From contig NZ_JOAI01000004.1 in NCBI RefSeq assembly GCF_000717715.1, positions 62,001-126,000 of the forward strand: 64,000 bases of DNA, written 5' to 3'. Positions 8,070 through 17,200 of this stretch are shown in pieces. The translations under genes and the position numbers were made by a program. The stretch's first letter is position 1. Each line of letters begins with the position of its first letter. The notes under the pieces are model-generated. The model ran no database searches. It was not told the origin of the DNA and saw only the letters and a list, made by a program, of their open reading frames with translations. The stretch is from Streptomyces sp. NRRL B-24484 (GTDB lineage: Bacteria; Actinomycetota; Actinomycetes; Streptomycetales; Streptomycetaceae).

Positions 8070-9283
8070 CGCTCCGCCGGCAGATCGCCGCGGTCATCGC
8101 ACTGGTCTCCTGCCTGGTCGCGTGCACCGTCGCGGTGCTCGTCCACCGGGCGTCGGTGGGCCAGCACACCGACCAGGCCCGGGCCTCCGCGGAGGCCGCG
8201 CTGGACGCCGTCCTGACAGGGTACGACCGCACCGGCGAGCTGGTCGGCGGCTGGCACGCGGCGGTCGACGACCCGGCGGTGCCGGCCGAGCTGCGGGCCC
8301 TGGCCGCGCGGGGGCGGCAGGGCTCCGTGCTCGGCCCCGGGCCGGACGGCACCGCGATGTGGGCGGCGGCCGGCGCCGCCGGCCGGGTCGTCTCCGTCCG
8401 GCTGGACTTCGCGGGCGACGAGCAGGCGGTGGCGGACCTCGACCGGGCGGTGCAGATCGCCGCGGCGCTGTCCGTCCTCGTCACGGTGCTGGCCGGCGTG
8501 CTCGCCGCCGACCGGATCAGCCACCGGCTGCGGACGGCCGCCCGCACCGCCCGGACCATCGCGGCCGGCGACCTCGACGCGCGGATCGGTCCGCTCGGCC
8601 GCCGCCGCGACGAGGTCTTCGAACTGGCCACCGCCGTCGATTCGATGGCCGCGGCGCTGCGCAGCCGGCTGGAGAGCGAGCAGCGGTTCACCGCGGACGT
8701 CGCGCACGAGCTGCGCACCCCGCTGACCGGTCTGCTGACCGCCTCCGAGCTGCTGCCGGACGGCCGGCCCACCGAGCTGGTGCAGAACCGGGTGCGGGCG
8801 CTGCGGGACCTGACCGAGGACCTGCTGGAGGTGTCCCGGCTGGACGCCCGCGCGGAGTCCGCCGACCTGGCCGACCTGCCGCTGGCGCACCTGGTGGCCC
8901 GGACGGCGGCGGCCGCCGGGCGGCCGGTGGAGCTGGTGGTGTCGGCCGACGCGACGGTCAGCACCGATCCGCGGCGCTTCGACCGGGTGCTGGCCAACCT
9001 GGTGGCCAATGCCCTCCGGCACGGTGAGCCGCCGGTCCGGGTGCAGGTGGACGGGCCGGTGGTCACCGTCCGCGACCACGGTCCGGGGTATCCGGAGTCC
9101 GTGCTGCGCGACGGCCCGCAGCGCTTCCGCACAGGTGCCCGGGAGCGCGGCCACGGCCACGGGCTGGGCCTGACCATCGCCCAGGGCCACGCCGAGGCGA
9201 TCGGGGTGGATCTGGAGCTGCGCAACCACCCGCAGGGCGGCGCGGTCGCCGAACTCCGCCTGCCCGTCCCCCGCACCGGCTGA
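8066..9283 (+). CDS. Sensor histidine kinase, CseC-like
   Basis: The kinase is 405 residues, starting at GTG 8066 and overlapping the regulator stop (GTGA). Two membrane segments (about 7-28 and 130-150) flank a small extracytoplasmic domain of about 100 residues. HAMP (about 152-205), a HisKA dimerisation domain with the phospho-His at about 214 (FTADVAHELRTPLTG) and an ATPase domain with N-box VLANLVANALRHG, DHGPGYP and GHGLGLTIAQGHAEAIG follow. All catalytic boxes look intact. The small sensor domain fits envelope-stress sensing as in CseC. The gene is the last of the operon and converges on a SUKH gene 9 bp away. Confidence 0.93.
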   Translation: MTLRRQIAAVIALVSCLVACTVAVLVHRASVGQHTDQARASAEAALDAVLTGYDRTGELVGGWHAAVDDPAVPAELRALAARGRQGSVLGPGPDGTAMWAAAGAAGRVVSVRLDFAGDEQAVADLDRAVQIAAALSVLVTVLAGVLAADRISHRLRTAARTARTIAAGDLDARIGPLGRRRDEVFELATAVDSMAAALRSRLESEQRFTADVAHELRTPLTGLLTASELLPDGRPTELVQNRVRALRDLTEDLLEVSRLDARAESADLADLPLAHLVARTAAAAGRPVELVVSADATVSTDPRRFDRVLANLVANALRHGEPPVRVQVDGPVVTVRDHGPGYPESVLRDGPQRFRTGARERGHGHGLGLTIAQGHAEAIGVDLELRNHPQGGAVAELRLPVPRTG

Positions 9284-9292
9284 GCCGGCCGT

Positions 9293-9724
9293 CTACCGGT
9301 ACCGGTCGCCGGTCTCGCGCAGGGCGCGTCCGAGGTACTGGGCGAGGCGGTAGCAGGCCAGCCGGCGGCTGTCGGTCTCGTGGTCCCAGACGAAAACCTC
9401 GGTCCGCGGCGGCGTCCGGACGAAGGCTAACTGGTCGCCTCCCGCGTTGTCGCCGAAGAACATCAGCGGCTCGAACGGCATGTAGAGCGCGGCGAAGTCG
9501 GGGGCGGCGCGGAACTCCGCGTTGTCCAGGGCGATCCGCTCGGCGTTCCACACGACGTCGACGCCGTTGCGTCCCCGTACCCCGTCGCACTCGCGCAGCA
9601 GTGACGCCAGCTCGGCGGGCAGCGGCTGGCCGAGCACCGACTCGACCGCGGCCAGCGCGTCCTCGCCCGCCGGTTGGCCGAGCTCGGCGTCGTCCGCCGC
9701 TTCCAGGATCAGTTCACGCCACAT
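9293..9724 (-). CDS. SMI1/KNR4 (SUKH) family protein
   Basis: The 143-residue protein starts at ATG 9724 with GAGAGG about 9 nt upstream. It shows the SUKH pattern: a helical N-terminus (EDALAAVESVLGQPLP), the short helix AELASLLRECDGV, then alpha/beta elements with FEPLMFFGDNAGGDQLAF and FVWDHETD. SUKH proteins are widely used as immunity proteins against polymorphic nuclease and deaminase toxins, but many in actinomycetes are orphan and of unknown role. No toxin gene is adjacent. A second SUKH-like gene lies 43 bp upstream on the same strand. Confidence 0.85.
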   Translation of the reverse strand: MWRELILEAADDAELGQPAGEDALAAVESVLGQPLPAELASLLRECDGVRGRNGVDVVWNAERIALDNAEFRAAPDFAALYMPFEPLMFFGDNAGGDQLAFVRTPPRTEVFVWDHETDSRRLACYRLAQYLGRALRETGDRYR

Positions 9725-9767
9725 CGGAGCAGCCTCTCAGATCCCGCCGACCGCCGGGCCGGGCGGC

Positions 9768-10349
9768 TCACGGCCGCGGGCAGTAGTCGTCCCGGAACTC
9801 CTCCCACGCCCGCGCGGCCTCTTCGGCGGACCTGAACCAGTGGGTGCCGTCGCGGGTGGCGAGGGAGTACGGGTGGCGCGGGTCGCCCAGCATCCGGTGG
9901 ACGAACTCCGTCGCCGGGCAGTCGAACCGCACCCAGGGGTCGAAGCTGTCGGCACGGGCGTGGACCGCCCACCGGTCCGGATCCTGGTCCGGGTCCTCGA
10001 CGAGCCGGCAGAAGGAGTGACCGGCCGAGGTCGAGGCCCACTCCAGGAGCCTGCTCGTGGGCCCGCCGAGTACGGCGCCGTCGGCGGACTCGCTGCCGTC
10101 GGTGGCGAACTCCCCGAGTGCCGCGTGCGGCGACCCCGGCACGTGGAGGTCGAGGGCGTCGTCGAAGCTGCCGCCGCCGAAGGTCTCGACGAGGCGTTCG
10201 CAGTCCCGGGGCAGCCGGAGTCCGGGCTCCTGCTCCGCGGGTGCCCGGTCGATAGGCCGCCGCTCACCCTGCCAGGCCGTCAGGGCGACCAACTCCTCGA
10301 CGAACGACGGCCGGACGGGTTCCACGGCGGGGTGTGCAGCGCTGTCCAC
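9768..10349 (-). CDS. SUKH-like (SMI1/KNR4-type) protein
   Basis: The product is about 193 residues. The segment LRLPRDCERLVETFGGGSF followed by DDALDLHVPG matches the LP-x-DY-x2-L-x3-YG-x-G-F signature of SUKH proteins. The C-terminal half (RFDCPATEFVHRMLGD, HWFRSAEEAARAWEEF) is less conserved. I chose GTG 10349, but there is no good ribosome binding site there and GTG 10379 in the same frame is possible. It lies upstream of the other SUKH gene on the same strand and may be co-transcribed with it. The role is unknown; immunity is a family-based suggestion. Confidence 0.7.
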   Translation of the reverse strand: MDSAAHPAVEPVRPSFVEELVALTAWQGERRPIDRAPAEQEPGLRLPRDCERLVETFGGGSFDDALDLHVPGSPHAALGEFATDGSESADGAVLGGPTSRLLEWASTSAGHSFCRLVEDPDQDPDRWAVHARADSFDPWVRFDCPATEFVHRMLGDPRHPYSLATRDGTHWFRSAEEAARAWEEFRDDYCPRP

Positions 10350-10462
10350 GACGGGGAGTGAACCGCACGGCACCGACACCGGGCCGTCCGCTGCTCCGCG
10401 GCGCCGCCGTACCGCCGCCCGCACCGGAGGGCCGGCACGGGCGGGGCGGGGGATGCCGACCG

Positions 10463-11965
10463 TCAGGCGGTGCTGCGGCGGCGGCCGGTCAGGAGGGTGG
10501 CGGCGACGAGTACGGCGGCGAGGAGGAGTCCGGTGCCGACCGCGAAGGCCAGCCGGTAGCCGCCGGTGAGGGCCTCGGCGGTGGTGCGGCCGGCGGCGCC
10601 GAGGGCGGTCGTCCGGGCGGCGGCGAGGGTGGAGAGGACGGCGACGCCGATGGCCATGCCGATCTGCTGGGTGGTGTTGAACAGGCCGGAGGCGAGCCCG
10701 GCGTCGTGCTCGTCCGCCCCGGACATGGCCAGAGCGGTGAGGGCCGGCAGGGCGAGGCCGAAGCCGGTGGCGAGCAGCATCACGGGCAGCAGGTCGGTCG
10801 CGTAGTGGGCGTGCACCGGCAGCCGGACGAGCCGGCCGAGGGCCGCGACGAGCAGGGCGAGGCCGGCGAGGAGGACGGTGCGCTCGCCGAAGCGGGCGGT
10901 GAGGCGGGTGGCGATGCCGAGCGAGGTCGCGCCGATCACGGCGGCGGCGGGCAGCATGGCGAGGCCGGTGGCGGCGGCGCCGTAGCCGAGCACCTTCTGC
11001 AGGTAGAGGGCGACCAGGACCTGGAAGGAGAACAGCGCGGCGACCATCAGCATCTGGACGAGGTTGGCGGCGACCACCGTCCGGTTGCGGAAGATCCGCA
11101 GCGGCACCAGCGGCGCTGCCGTCCTCGCCTGCCGCCGGACGAAGGCCGTGAGCAGCGCAGCGGCGAGTGTGCCGAGTCCGGGGGTGCGGGCGGTCGCCCA
11201 GCCGTGCTGTTCGGCGCCGACGAGGGTCGCGATGCCGAGCATCAGGCCGGCTGTGAGCAGCACCGCCCCGGGTGCGTCGGCGCCGGAGCGCAGGCCCGTG
11301 CCCCGGTCGGACGGGAGGGCGGGGGCGGCGAGGAGCAGGGCGGCGGCGCCGATCGGCAGGTTGATGAGGAAGATCCAGTGCCAGTCGAGGGCGTCGGTGA
11401 GGACGCCGCCGAGGACCTGGCCGATCGAGGCGCCGGCCGCGCCGGTGAAGGAGTAGACGGCGATCGCCCGGGCGCGTTCGCGGGCGTCGGTGAAGAGGGT
11501 GACGAGGATGCCGAGGCCGACGGCCGAGGCGGCGGCGGACCCGACGCCCTGGAGGAAGCGGGCGGCGAGCAGGACGGCCGGGGAGCCGGCGGCCGCGGCG
11601 AGCAGCGAGGCGGCGGTGAACAGTGCGGTGCCGGCGAGGAAGGTCCGTTTGCGGCCGAGCAGGTCGCCGAGCCGTCCGGCGAGCAGCAGCAGGCTGCCGA
11701 ACGCGACGAGGTAGGCGTTCACCACCCAGCTCAGGCCGGCCGGGGAGAAGCCCAGGTCGGCCTGGACGGCCGGCATGGCCACGGTGACGATGCTGCCGTC
11801 GAGGATCGTCATCAGCAGGCCGGTGGACAGGACGGCGAGGGCGGTCCACCGGGAGCGCAGGCCGTGCGGGGCCGGAGCGGCGGCCGCGGGGGCGGCAGTG
11901 GCGGGTGCGGGTGCAGCAGTGGCGGGTGCGGGTGCAGCAGTGGCGGGTGCGGGTGCAGCAGGCAT
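10463..11965 (-). CDS. MFS transporter, DHA2 (EmrB/QacA) type
   Basis: The 500-residue protein has about 14 hydrophobic segments. Motif A appears as AGRLGDLLGRKR in loop 2-3 and the antiporter-type segment as SFTGAAGASIGQVLGG. An upstream in-frame ATG at 12010 exists, but GGGAGAG 8 nt before ATG 11965 decides the start. The N-terminus is an Ala/Pro tail built from three copies of APAPATA, encoded by a 21-bp tandem repeat, before the first helix at about residue 45. It should export drugs or metabolites by proton antiport. A MarR-family gene lies 114 bp upstream on the same strand, the usual arrangement for a MarR-repressed exporter. Confidence 0.92.
   Translation of the reverse strand: MPAAPAPATAAPAPATAAPAPATAAPAAAAPAPHGLRSRWTALAVLSTGLLMTILDGSIVTVAMPAVQADLGFSPAGLSWVVNAYLVAFGSLLLLAGRLGDLLGRKRTFLAGTALFTAASLLAAAAGSPAVLLAARFLQGVGSAAASAVGLGILVTLFTDARERARAIAVYSFTGAAGASIGQVLGGVLTDALDWHWIFLINLPIGAAALLLAAPALPSDRGTGLRSGADAPGAVLLTAGLMLGIATLVGAEQHGWATARTPGLGTLAAALLTAFVRRQARTAAPLVPLRIFRNRTVVAANLVQMLMVAALFSFQVLVALYLQKVLGYGAAATGLAMLPAAAVIGATSLGIATRLTARFGERTVLLAGLALLVAALGRLVRLPVHAHYATDLLPVMLLATGFGLALPALTALAMSGADEHDAGLASGLFNTTQQIGMAIGVAVLSTLAAARTTALGAAGRTTAEALTGGYRLAFAVGTGLLLAAVLVAATLLTGRRRSTA
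11895..11960 (-). repeat. 21-bp tandem repeat, 3.1 copies, in the MFS gene
   Basis: The unit GCAGTGGCGGGTGCGGGTGCA (written on +) starts at 11895, 11916 and 11937. It encodes the repeated heptapeptide APAPATA in the N-terminal cytoplasmic tail. Copies look identical, which suggests recent slippage. Confidence 0.9.
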
Positions 11966-12006
11966 GGGGTCTCTCCCGTCGGTGCGGTGCGACAGGTACG
12001 ACCCTA

Positions 12007-12023
12007 GCAACTGATCCCGTTGC
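12007..12023. promoter_or_regulatory. Candidate MarR operator upstream of the MFS gene
   Basis: GCAAC-7 nt-GTTGC is an inverted repeat 42 bp upstream of the MFS start, in the 114-bp gap after the marR gene. Its position fits repression of the exporter by the neighbouring MarR. Arms are only 5 bp. Confidence 0.35.
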
Positions 12024-12079
12024 AGACTATCTGGTTATGGATGATTTCTTGGCGGACGGCCGACAGGCCCCGCCGCGGG

Positions 12080-12559
12080 CTACTGGCGGGCCCGGCGGGC
12101 CGACCGGGCGGACTCCACCGGTGCCGCCAACTCCCCCTCGGCCAACCGCTTCAGAGCGCGCAGCAGCGCCTCGCCGTCCGGACCGGCGATCGAGGCCAGC
12201 ACCTCCCGGTGCACGCCGTCGACGATCCGCTGGCTCTCCTGCGCGACCTGCGCCCCCTTCTCGGTGACGGCGACGATCCGGGCGCGCCGATCCCGGGTGG
12301 ACGGCCGGCGTTCCGCCAGGCCGGCCTTCTCCAGCTCGTCCACGGTGACCACCATGGTCGTCTTGTCCATGTCGCCGATCTCGGCGAGCTGGATCTGCGT
12401 CCGCTCCTCCTCCAGCGCGTGGACCAGGACGCAGTGCATCCGCGCGGTGAGGCCGATCCGGGCGAGCGCGGCCGCCATCCGGGTGCGCAGCACGTGGCTG
12501 GTGCGGTCCAGCAGGAAGGAGAGGTCGGGCTCGGTCCGGGAGGTCGCCATCGCAGTCAT
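12080..12559 (-). CDS. MarR family transcriptional regulator
   Basis: The 159-residue protein has the MarR layout: helical dimerisation ends and a winged helix with QIQLAEIGDMDKTTMVVTVD (recognition helix) and a basic wing RRPSTRDRRARIVAVTEKG. The start is ATG 12559, or ATG 12550 three codons in; the longer frame to 12745 is unlikely because its extension is Arg/Ser-rich. The DKTTM and DRRAR motifs are typical of MarR repressors that bind small phenolic or drug ligands. The most likely target is the MFS exporter downstream. Three CGAACCGGA repeats lie immediately upstream of its start. Confidence 0.9.
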   Translation of the reverse strand: MTAMATSRTEPDLSFLLDRTSHVLRTRMAAALARIGLTARMHCVLVHALEEERTQIQLAEIGDMDKTTMVVTVDELEKAGLAERRPSTRDRRARIVAVTEKGAQVAQESQRIVDGVHREVLASIAGPDGEALLRALKRLAEGELAAPVESARSARRARQ

Positions 12560-12583
12560 GGTTCCAGCGTAGCCAGACCGGAC

Positions 12584-12623
12584 CGAACCGGATCGTCCCG
12601 AACCGGATCGTCGTCGAACCGGA
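12584..12623. repeat. Direct repeats CGAACCGGATCGTC x2 plus a partial third copy
   Basis: Copies begin at 12584, 12599 and 12615 (the last is CGAACCGGA only), about 15-16 bp apart. They sit 25-64 bp upstream of the marR start and could be an iterated operator or part of its promoter region. Confidence 0.6.
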
Positions 12624-12725
12624 CTCCCGCACCGGTGTCCGAGCGTGACCGTGCGGATGCTTTCCGCCATCACGGCCGACTCCGAGCCCAATCTTCCCTC
12701 CCGCTTCCGGCAAGACGGGGCAAAG

Positions 12726-12738
12726 GGGCAATTTGCCC
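12726..12738. promoter_or_regulatory. Inverted repeat in the marR/LCP intergenic region
   Basis: GGGCAA-T-TTGCCC has perfect 6-bp arms in a locally AT-rich patch. It could serve either divergent gene. The binding protein is unknown. Confidence 0.4.
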
Positions 12739-12932
12739 TAACCAAACGGCCGGTGAATCGCGCTGAAAGTCAGCGTGAGAACATGTGCGCGACGCCGGCC
12801 GTGACCGCACGGTCACGGACCCCGGCCGGCCACTCCTTTCCGGAGCGGTGGGAGGGGATGGCGGCAACAGACGGAGTTCGTTCCCGGGGGGCCCTTTCGG
12901 CGCGCCCGGAAGCCGAGGAGGACGCAGCCACG

Positions 12933-14000
12933 ATGGCGCGCAGCGACACACGCACGGCCGAGAAGAAGCCGCGCACCCGGCGCAGGAAGATCCTGCTCGC
13001 CGGCGCCGCCACGGTGGTCGCCCTGGCCCTGGCCGGCGGCGGCTTCGCCTTCTGGACGTACCGTCACCTGGAGGGCAACCTCGACACGGTGGACATCGAC
13101 AAGGCGCTGGGCGACGACCGGCCGGCGCCGCTGCCCACCGGCGCGCAGGACATCCTGGTGATCGGCTCGGACTCCCGGTCGGGCGACAACGGGAGCCTGG
13201 CCGGCGGCGACGTGGGCGGCACGGCGCGCTCCGACACGGCGATGGTGGTGCACATCCCGCAGGGGCGGGCCAACGCCACGGTGGTGAGCATCCCGCGCGA
13301 CACCCTGGTCACCCGGCCGACGTGCACGACCTCGAAGGGCCGTCAGCTGGGCGAGGCGCAGCGGGTGATGTTCAACTCCATCTACACCGCGGGTGGCCCC
13401 ACCTGCGTGGTGAAGACGGTGGAGTCGATGACCGGCCTGCGGATGAACCACTACGTCGAGATCGACTTCGCCGGCTTCAAGGGGCTGGTCGACGCGATGG
13501 GCGGCGTCCAGGTGACGGTCGACGCCCCGATCAACGACAAGTACAGCGGCCTGAACCTGACGCCCGGCACCCACACGCTGGACGGCACCCAGTCGCTGGC
13601 GTTCGTCCGGACGCGGCACGGCGTGGGCGACGGCAGCGACCTCGGGCGGATAGGCCTGCAGCAGAAGTTCATCCTCGCGGTGCTCTCGCAGCTGCAGCGG
13701 CAGGACACCCTCTCCAGCCCGACCAAGCTCTACGGGGTCGCGGACGCGGCGACCAAGTCGCTGACGACGGACGCCGGCCTCGGCTCGCTCCCGGACCTGG
13801 TGACGTTCGCCCAGAGCATGAAGGGTCTGAAGCCCAGCCGGATGGAGACGCTGATGCTCCCGGTGGCCTACGACCGGGTCGACCCGAACCGGGTGGTGCC
13901 GGCGCAGCCGCAGGACGGCGAACTCTGGGCGGCACTGCGGGAGAACAAGCCGATTCCGGCCGAGGCGAAGAAGTCCCCGGCGCACGGCACCTCCGCCTGA
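12933..14000 (+). CDS. LytR-CpsA-Psr (LCP) family cell-wall polymer ligase
   Basis: The 355-residue product starts at ATG 12933 with GAGGAGG about 11 nt upstream. A basic cytoplasmic tail (KKPRTRRRK) and one membrane helix (about 19-42) precede the extracellular LCP domain. Typical features are ILVIGSDSRSG (catalytic Asp/Arg region), SDTAMVVHIP, VVSIPRDTLV, HYVEIDFAGFKGLVDAMGGV and LAFVRTRHG. LCP enzymes move lipid-linked teichoic or related polymers onto peptidoglycan. The next two genes encode a TagF-like polymerase and an Asp2-like hydrolase, so it probably attaches that polymer to the wall. A very strong hairpin follows the stop. Confidence 0.92.
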   Translation: MARSDTRTAEKKPRTRRRKILLAGAATVVALALAGGGFAFWTYRHLEGNLDTVDIDKALGDDRPAPLPTGAQDILVIGSDSRSGDNGSLAGGDVGGTARSDTAMVVHIPQGRANATVVSIPRDTLVTRPTCTTSKGRQLGEAQRVMFNSIYTAGGPTCVVKTVESMTGLRMNHYVEIDFAGFKGLVDAMGGVQVTVDAPINDKYSGLNLTPGTHTLDGTQSLAFVRTRHGVGDGSDLGRIGLQQKFILAVLSQLQRQDTLSSPTKLYGVADAATKSLTTDAGLGSLPDLVTFAQSMKGLKPSRMETLMLPVAYDRVDPNRVVPAQPQDGELWAALRENKPIPAEAKKSPAHGTSA

Positions 14001-14009
14001 CGGGACGCC

Positions 14010-14044
14010 GGGTCGGCCGCCGCCGCTGCGGCGGTGGCCGACCC
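14010..14044 (+). terminator. Strong hairpin after the LCP gene
   Basis: GGGTCGGCC at 14010-14018 pairs with GGCCGACCC at 14036-14044. The interior CCGCCGC/GCGGCGG also pairs, giving a nearly uninterrupted stem of about 17 bp with a tiny loop, 9 nt after the stop. A T-run (gtttt) follows some 25 nt later. Confidence 0.85.
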
Positions 14045-14084
14045 GACACCCCGAATGTCCGTTTTGGGCGCTGTTTATGCAGAG

Positions 14085-14142
14085 TTGACATGCCAGTCCG
14101 CGCTGACTGAAAATATGTTCGCTCTGTGTACTTTCAGTTTTT
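14085..14142 (+). promoter_or_regulatory. Promoter and AT-rich leader hairpin upstream of the TagF-like gene
   Basis: TTGACA at 14085-14090 and GAAAAT at 14109-14114 are spaced by 18 nt. The AT-rich patch also contains ACTGAAA (14106-14112) and its exact complement TTTCAGT (14132-14138) followed by a T-run to 14142. In RNA this would be a weak stem with a 19-nt loop and U-tract, resembling an attenuator. The gene start is about 140 nt further on. Confidence 0.5.
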
Positions 14143-14283
14143 CCGGTGGGGGGGCCACCGTAGGGTCGGCCGACACAGGGAATCATCGGGTCGCGATGCG
14201 GGCGGGGGCGGCTAGGGGCGTCGCGCAGGCGCGGGTCGGCAGTGGGGCCGGTCCGCGCGCGCGTTTCATCGGAGGAGTTGGTG

Positions 14284-17200
14284 GTGGCTGAACGGCCGCG
14301 CCTCAGTGTCGTCGTGCCCTTCCAGGACGTGGAGGCGTACCTCGCCGAATGCCTGGAGTCCATCGCGCGCCAGTCGTTCCACGACTTCGAGGTCATCCTG
14401 GTCGACGACGGCTCGACCGACGCGTCGACCGACATCGCGCGCGACTTCTGCGCCCGCGACGACCGTTTCCGGCTGATCCGCCAGGAGGCGCACGGCCCCG
14501 GCCAGGCCCGCAACGTGGGTCTGCGGGCCATGCACGCGCAGGGCGAGTTCCTCGCCTTCGCCGACGGGGACGACGTCGTTCCGGAACACGCCTACGAGCT
14601 TCTTGTGCGGACCCTGCAGGAATCCGGTTCGGATTTCGTGTCGGGGAATGTGCAGATGATGAACTCCACCGTGAAGTGGCAGTCCCCGCTCCACAAGGCG
14701 CCCATGCAGCGCAATGCCCGGGGCACCCACATCACCAGGCGCCCGGAGCTCATTTACGACCGCACGGTGTGGAACAAGGTCATCCGCCGGTCGTTCTGGG
14801 ACCGCCACGAGATCGAGTTCCCCGAGGGCGTCCTCTACGAGGACTCCTGGGTCAACATGTACGCCCACTTCCGCGCCGAGAAGGTCGACGTGGTCACCGA
14901 CGTGGTGTACTTCTGGCGCCGGCGGGACGGCGGCGCCGCCCCGTCGATCACCCAGCGGCACACCGAGCTGGCGAACCTGCGCGACCGCGTGCTGGCCGTG
15001 CAGTCCGTCAGCCGCTTCCTGGCGCGCGACAACGGGGGCGCCCACGCGGTCAGCAAGCGCCAGTACGACCTCGCCTGCCTCAAGTCCGACCTGAACCTGC
15101 ACCTGAAGGTGCTGCCGGACGCCGACGAGGAGTACCGGGCCGCGTTCGTCGAGTGGGCCAACCAGTTCCTCGACGAGGCGGACGACGAGCTCATCAACGA
15201 GCTCCCGGCCGAGGCCCGGGTGAAGTGGCTGCTGGTCCGCAACCGGAAGCTGCCCGAACTGCTGGAGGTCCTGGAGTTCGAGCGCAAGGGCGGGCCGATC
15301 CCCGTCCAGCGGCGGTTCCGGCGGTACCTCAACTACCCGCACCTCGGCGACCGCACGGTGGGCATCGGCAAGAAGGCCTACCGGCTCGACAAGGAGTTCT
15401 CGCTCCACGGCTCGGTGAGCGGGGTCCGCTGGGACGACGAGAAGCTGGTCCTCACCGGCTCGGCCTACATCCGCTTCATCAACGTGCACAAGCGGCACAT
15501 GTCGGTGAAGGCCATCGCCCTGCGCAACAAGAAGCAGGACCGGATGCTGCTGGCCAGCGCGAAGACCGTGTACGCGCCGCAGGCGACCGAGCAGTCCAAC
15601 CAGAACCGCTACTGCTACGACTGGGCGGGCTTCGAGGCGACCATCGACACCACGCGCCTCAAGCGCAAGGGCAAGTGGGCGGAGGGCACCTGGGACGTCG
15701 CGGCGGGCGTGCTCAGCCGCGGCCTGTTCCGCTACCGCGGCCTGGACCGCGGCAGCGCCGGCAGCGCCGCCAACCCGCCCTACCGCTACGTCGACAAGAA
15801 CACCCGGGTGCTGCCGCTGTTCGTCCAGAACAAGCTGAAGCTCCGCGTCGAGGTGATCCGCTGCCGGATCACCAAGCACCGGATCATCGGCGAGCACCTG
15901 GAGCTGCGCGGCGTCTACCTCGGCCCCGCCGTCCCCGCCTGGGGCAAGTTCCGGATCACCAGCCTCGCCGGCGCCGGCCGGCACGACTCCTGGGTGCACT
16001 TCACGCCCGGCGGCGACGGCTGGTGCACCTTCTCCACCCGCGTCCCCCTGCACACCCTGGTCCCCTCGCACCGCTCCGCCGGGCACACCGGCGACAGCGT
16101 CCCGCAGTCCTGGAACATGGGCAGCAACGGCTGGAAGACCACCCTGCACGTCGAGGGCCGCAACGGCCCGCTCTACCCGGTCGTGGCCGAGGAGACCGAC
16201 GACGGGCACTACCGGGTGCCCGACACGCTGCAGACCGCCGAGTGGGACCGCGAGGTGGTCGTCCACCGCAACGGCTCCGGTTACCTGGTGCTGTTCGAAC
16301 GCGCCGCACTGCCCCTCGTCACCCGGTTCGCCGGCAGCGAGGACGGCGCGGTGGAACTCGTCGGCCGGTACCCGTGCATCGCGCTGCTCGCCGACCACGA
16401 GCGCCGCGCCGCGCACCTCGTGGTGCGCTCGCGCGCCCACGGCGCCGAGCGGGCCGTGCCGCTGGAGTGGCGCGGGGACTACTTCCGGTGCCTGCTGACC
16501 CCGGCGGCGATGCCGACGCTGGCCGGCGCGATACCCCTGGCGGCCGGCCGGTGGGACTTCTTCCTCCGCAGACAGGACCCGTCCTCGGTGGCCCCGGCCG
16601 AGCGGCTGCCCGACCTGATGCTCAAGCTCGCCCAGGACCTCGTGCCCGCCTTCCCCGAGGAGCTGGAGCAGGACGGCCGCCGCTACGAACTCCAGGCGGA
16701 GGCCTACGACCGCCTCTCCCTGCTCGTCCACTCGGCGATGCCCGACGACGCCCGCGGCCCCTACCGGCAGAAGCTGCTGCGGACGAAGGACTACCCGGCG
16801 TCCCGTCAGAAGCCGGTCACCGCGACCGTGCTGTTCGACGCCTTCAAGGGCACCCAGTACTCCGACAGCCCGCGCGCCCTGCACGAGGAGCTGATCCGCC
16901 GCCAGGTACCGCTCGAACACCTCTGGGTGGTCAAGGACGACCAGGTCGAGGTGCCCCCGACCGCCCGCGCGGTCCGCATGTGGTCGCCCGAGTGGTACGA
17001 GGCGCTGGCCACCGCCCGGTACGTCGTCGCCAACAACCACCTGCCCGACTGGTTCCGCAAGCGGTCCGACCAGATCGTCGTGCAGACCTGGCACGGCACC
17101 CCGCTGAAGAAGATCGGCCACGACATCGAGGCCGTCCACTTCGCCGACAAGCGCTACCTGGAGCGGGTGGCCACGGAGGTGCAGAACTGGGACATGCTGG

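Larger units (their letters stand above)
12560..12932. other. Intergenic region between marR (-) and the LCP gene (+)
   Basis: This 373-bp divergent gap holds three direct repeats (12584-12623) near marR and an inverted repeat GGGCAA-T-TTGCCC at 12726-12738. The reading frame of the LCP gene is open upstream through ATG 12858, but no coding character is convincing before 12933. No clear -35/-10 pair was found. Confidence 0.5.

Noticed and set aside
11895..11960. CRISPR array
   Set aside because: The 21-bp units are contiguous without spacers and encode a heptapeptide inside a gene.
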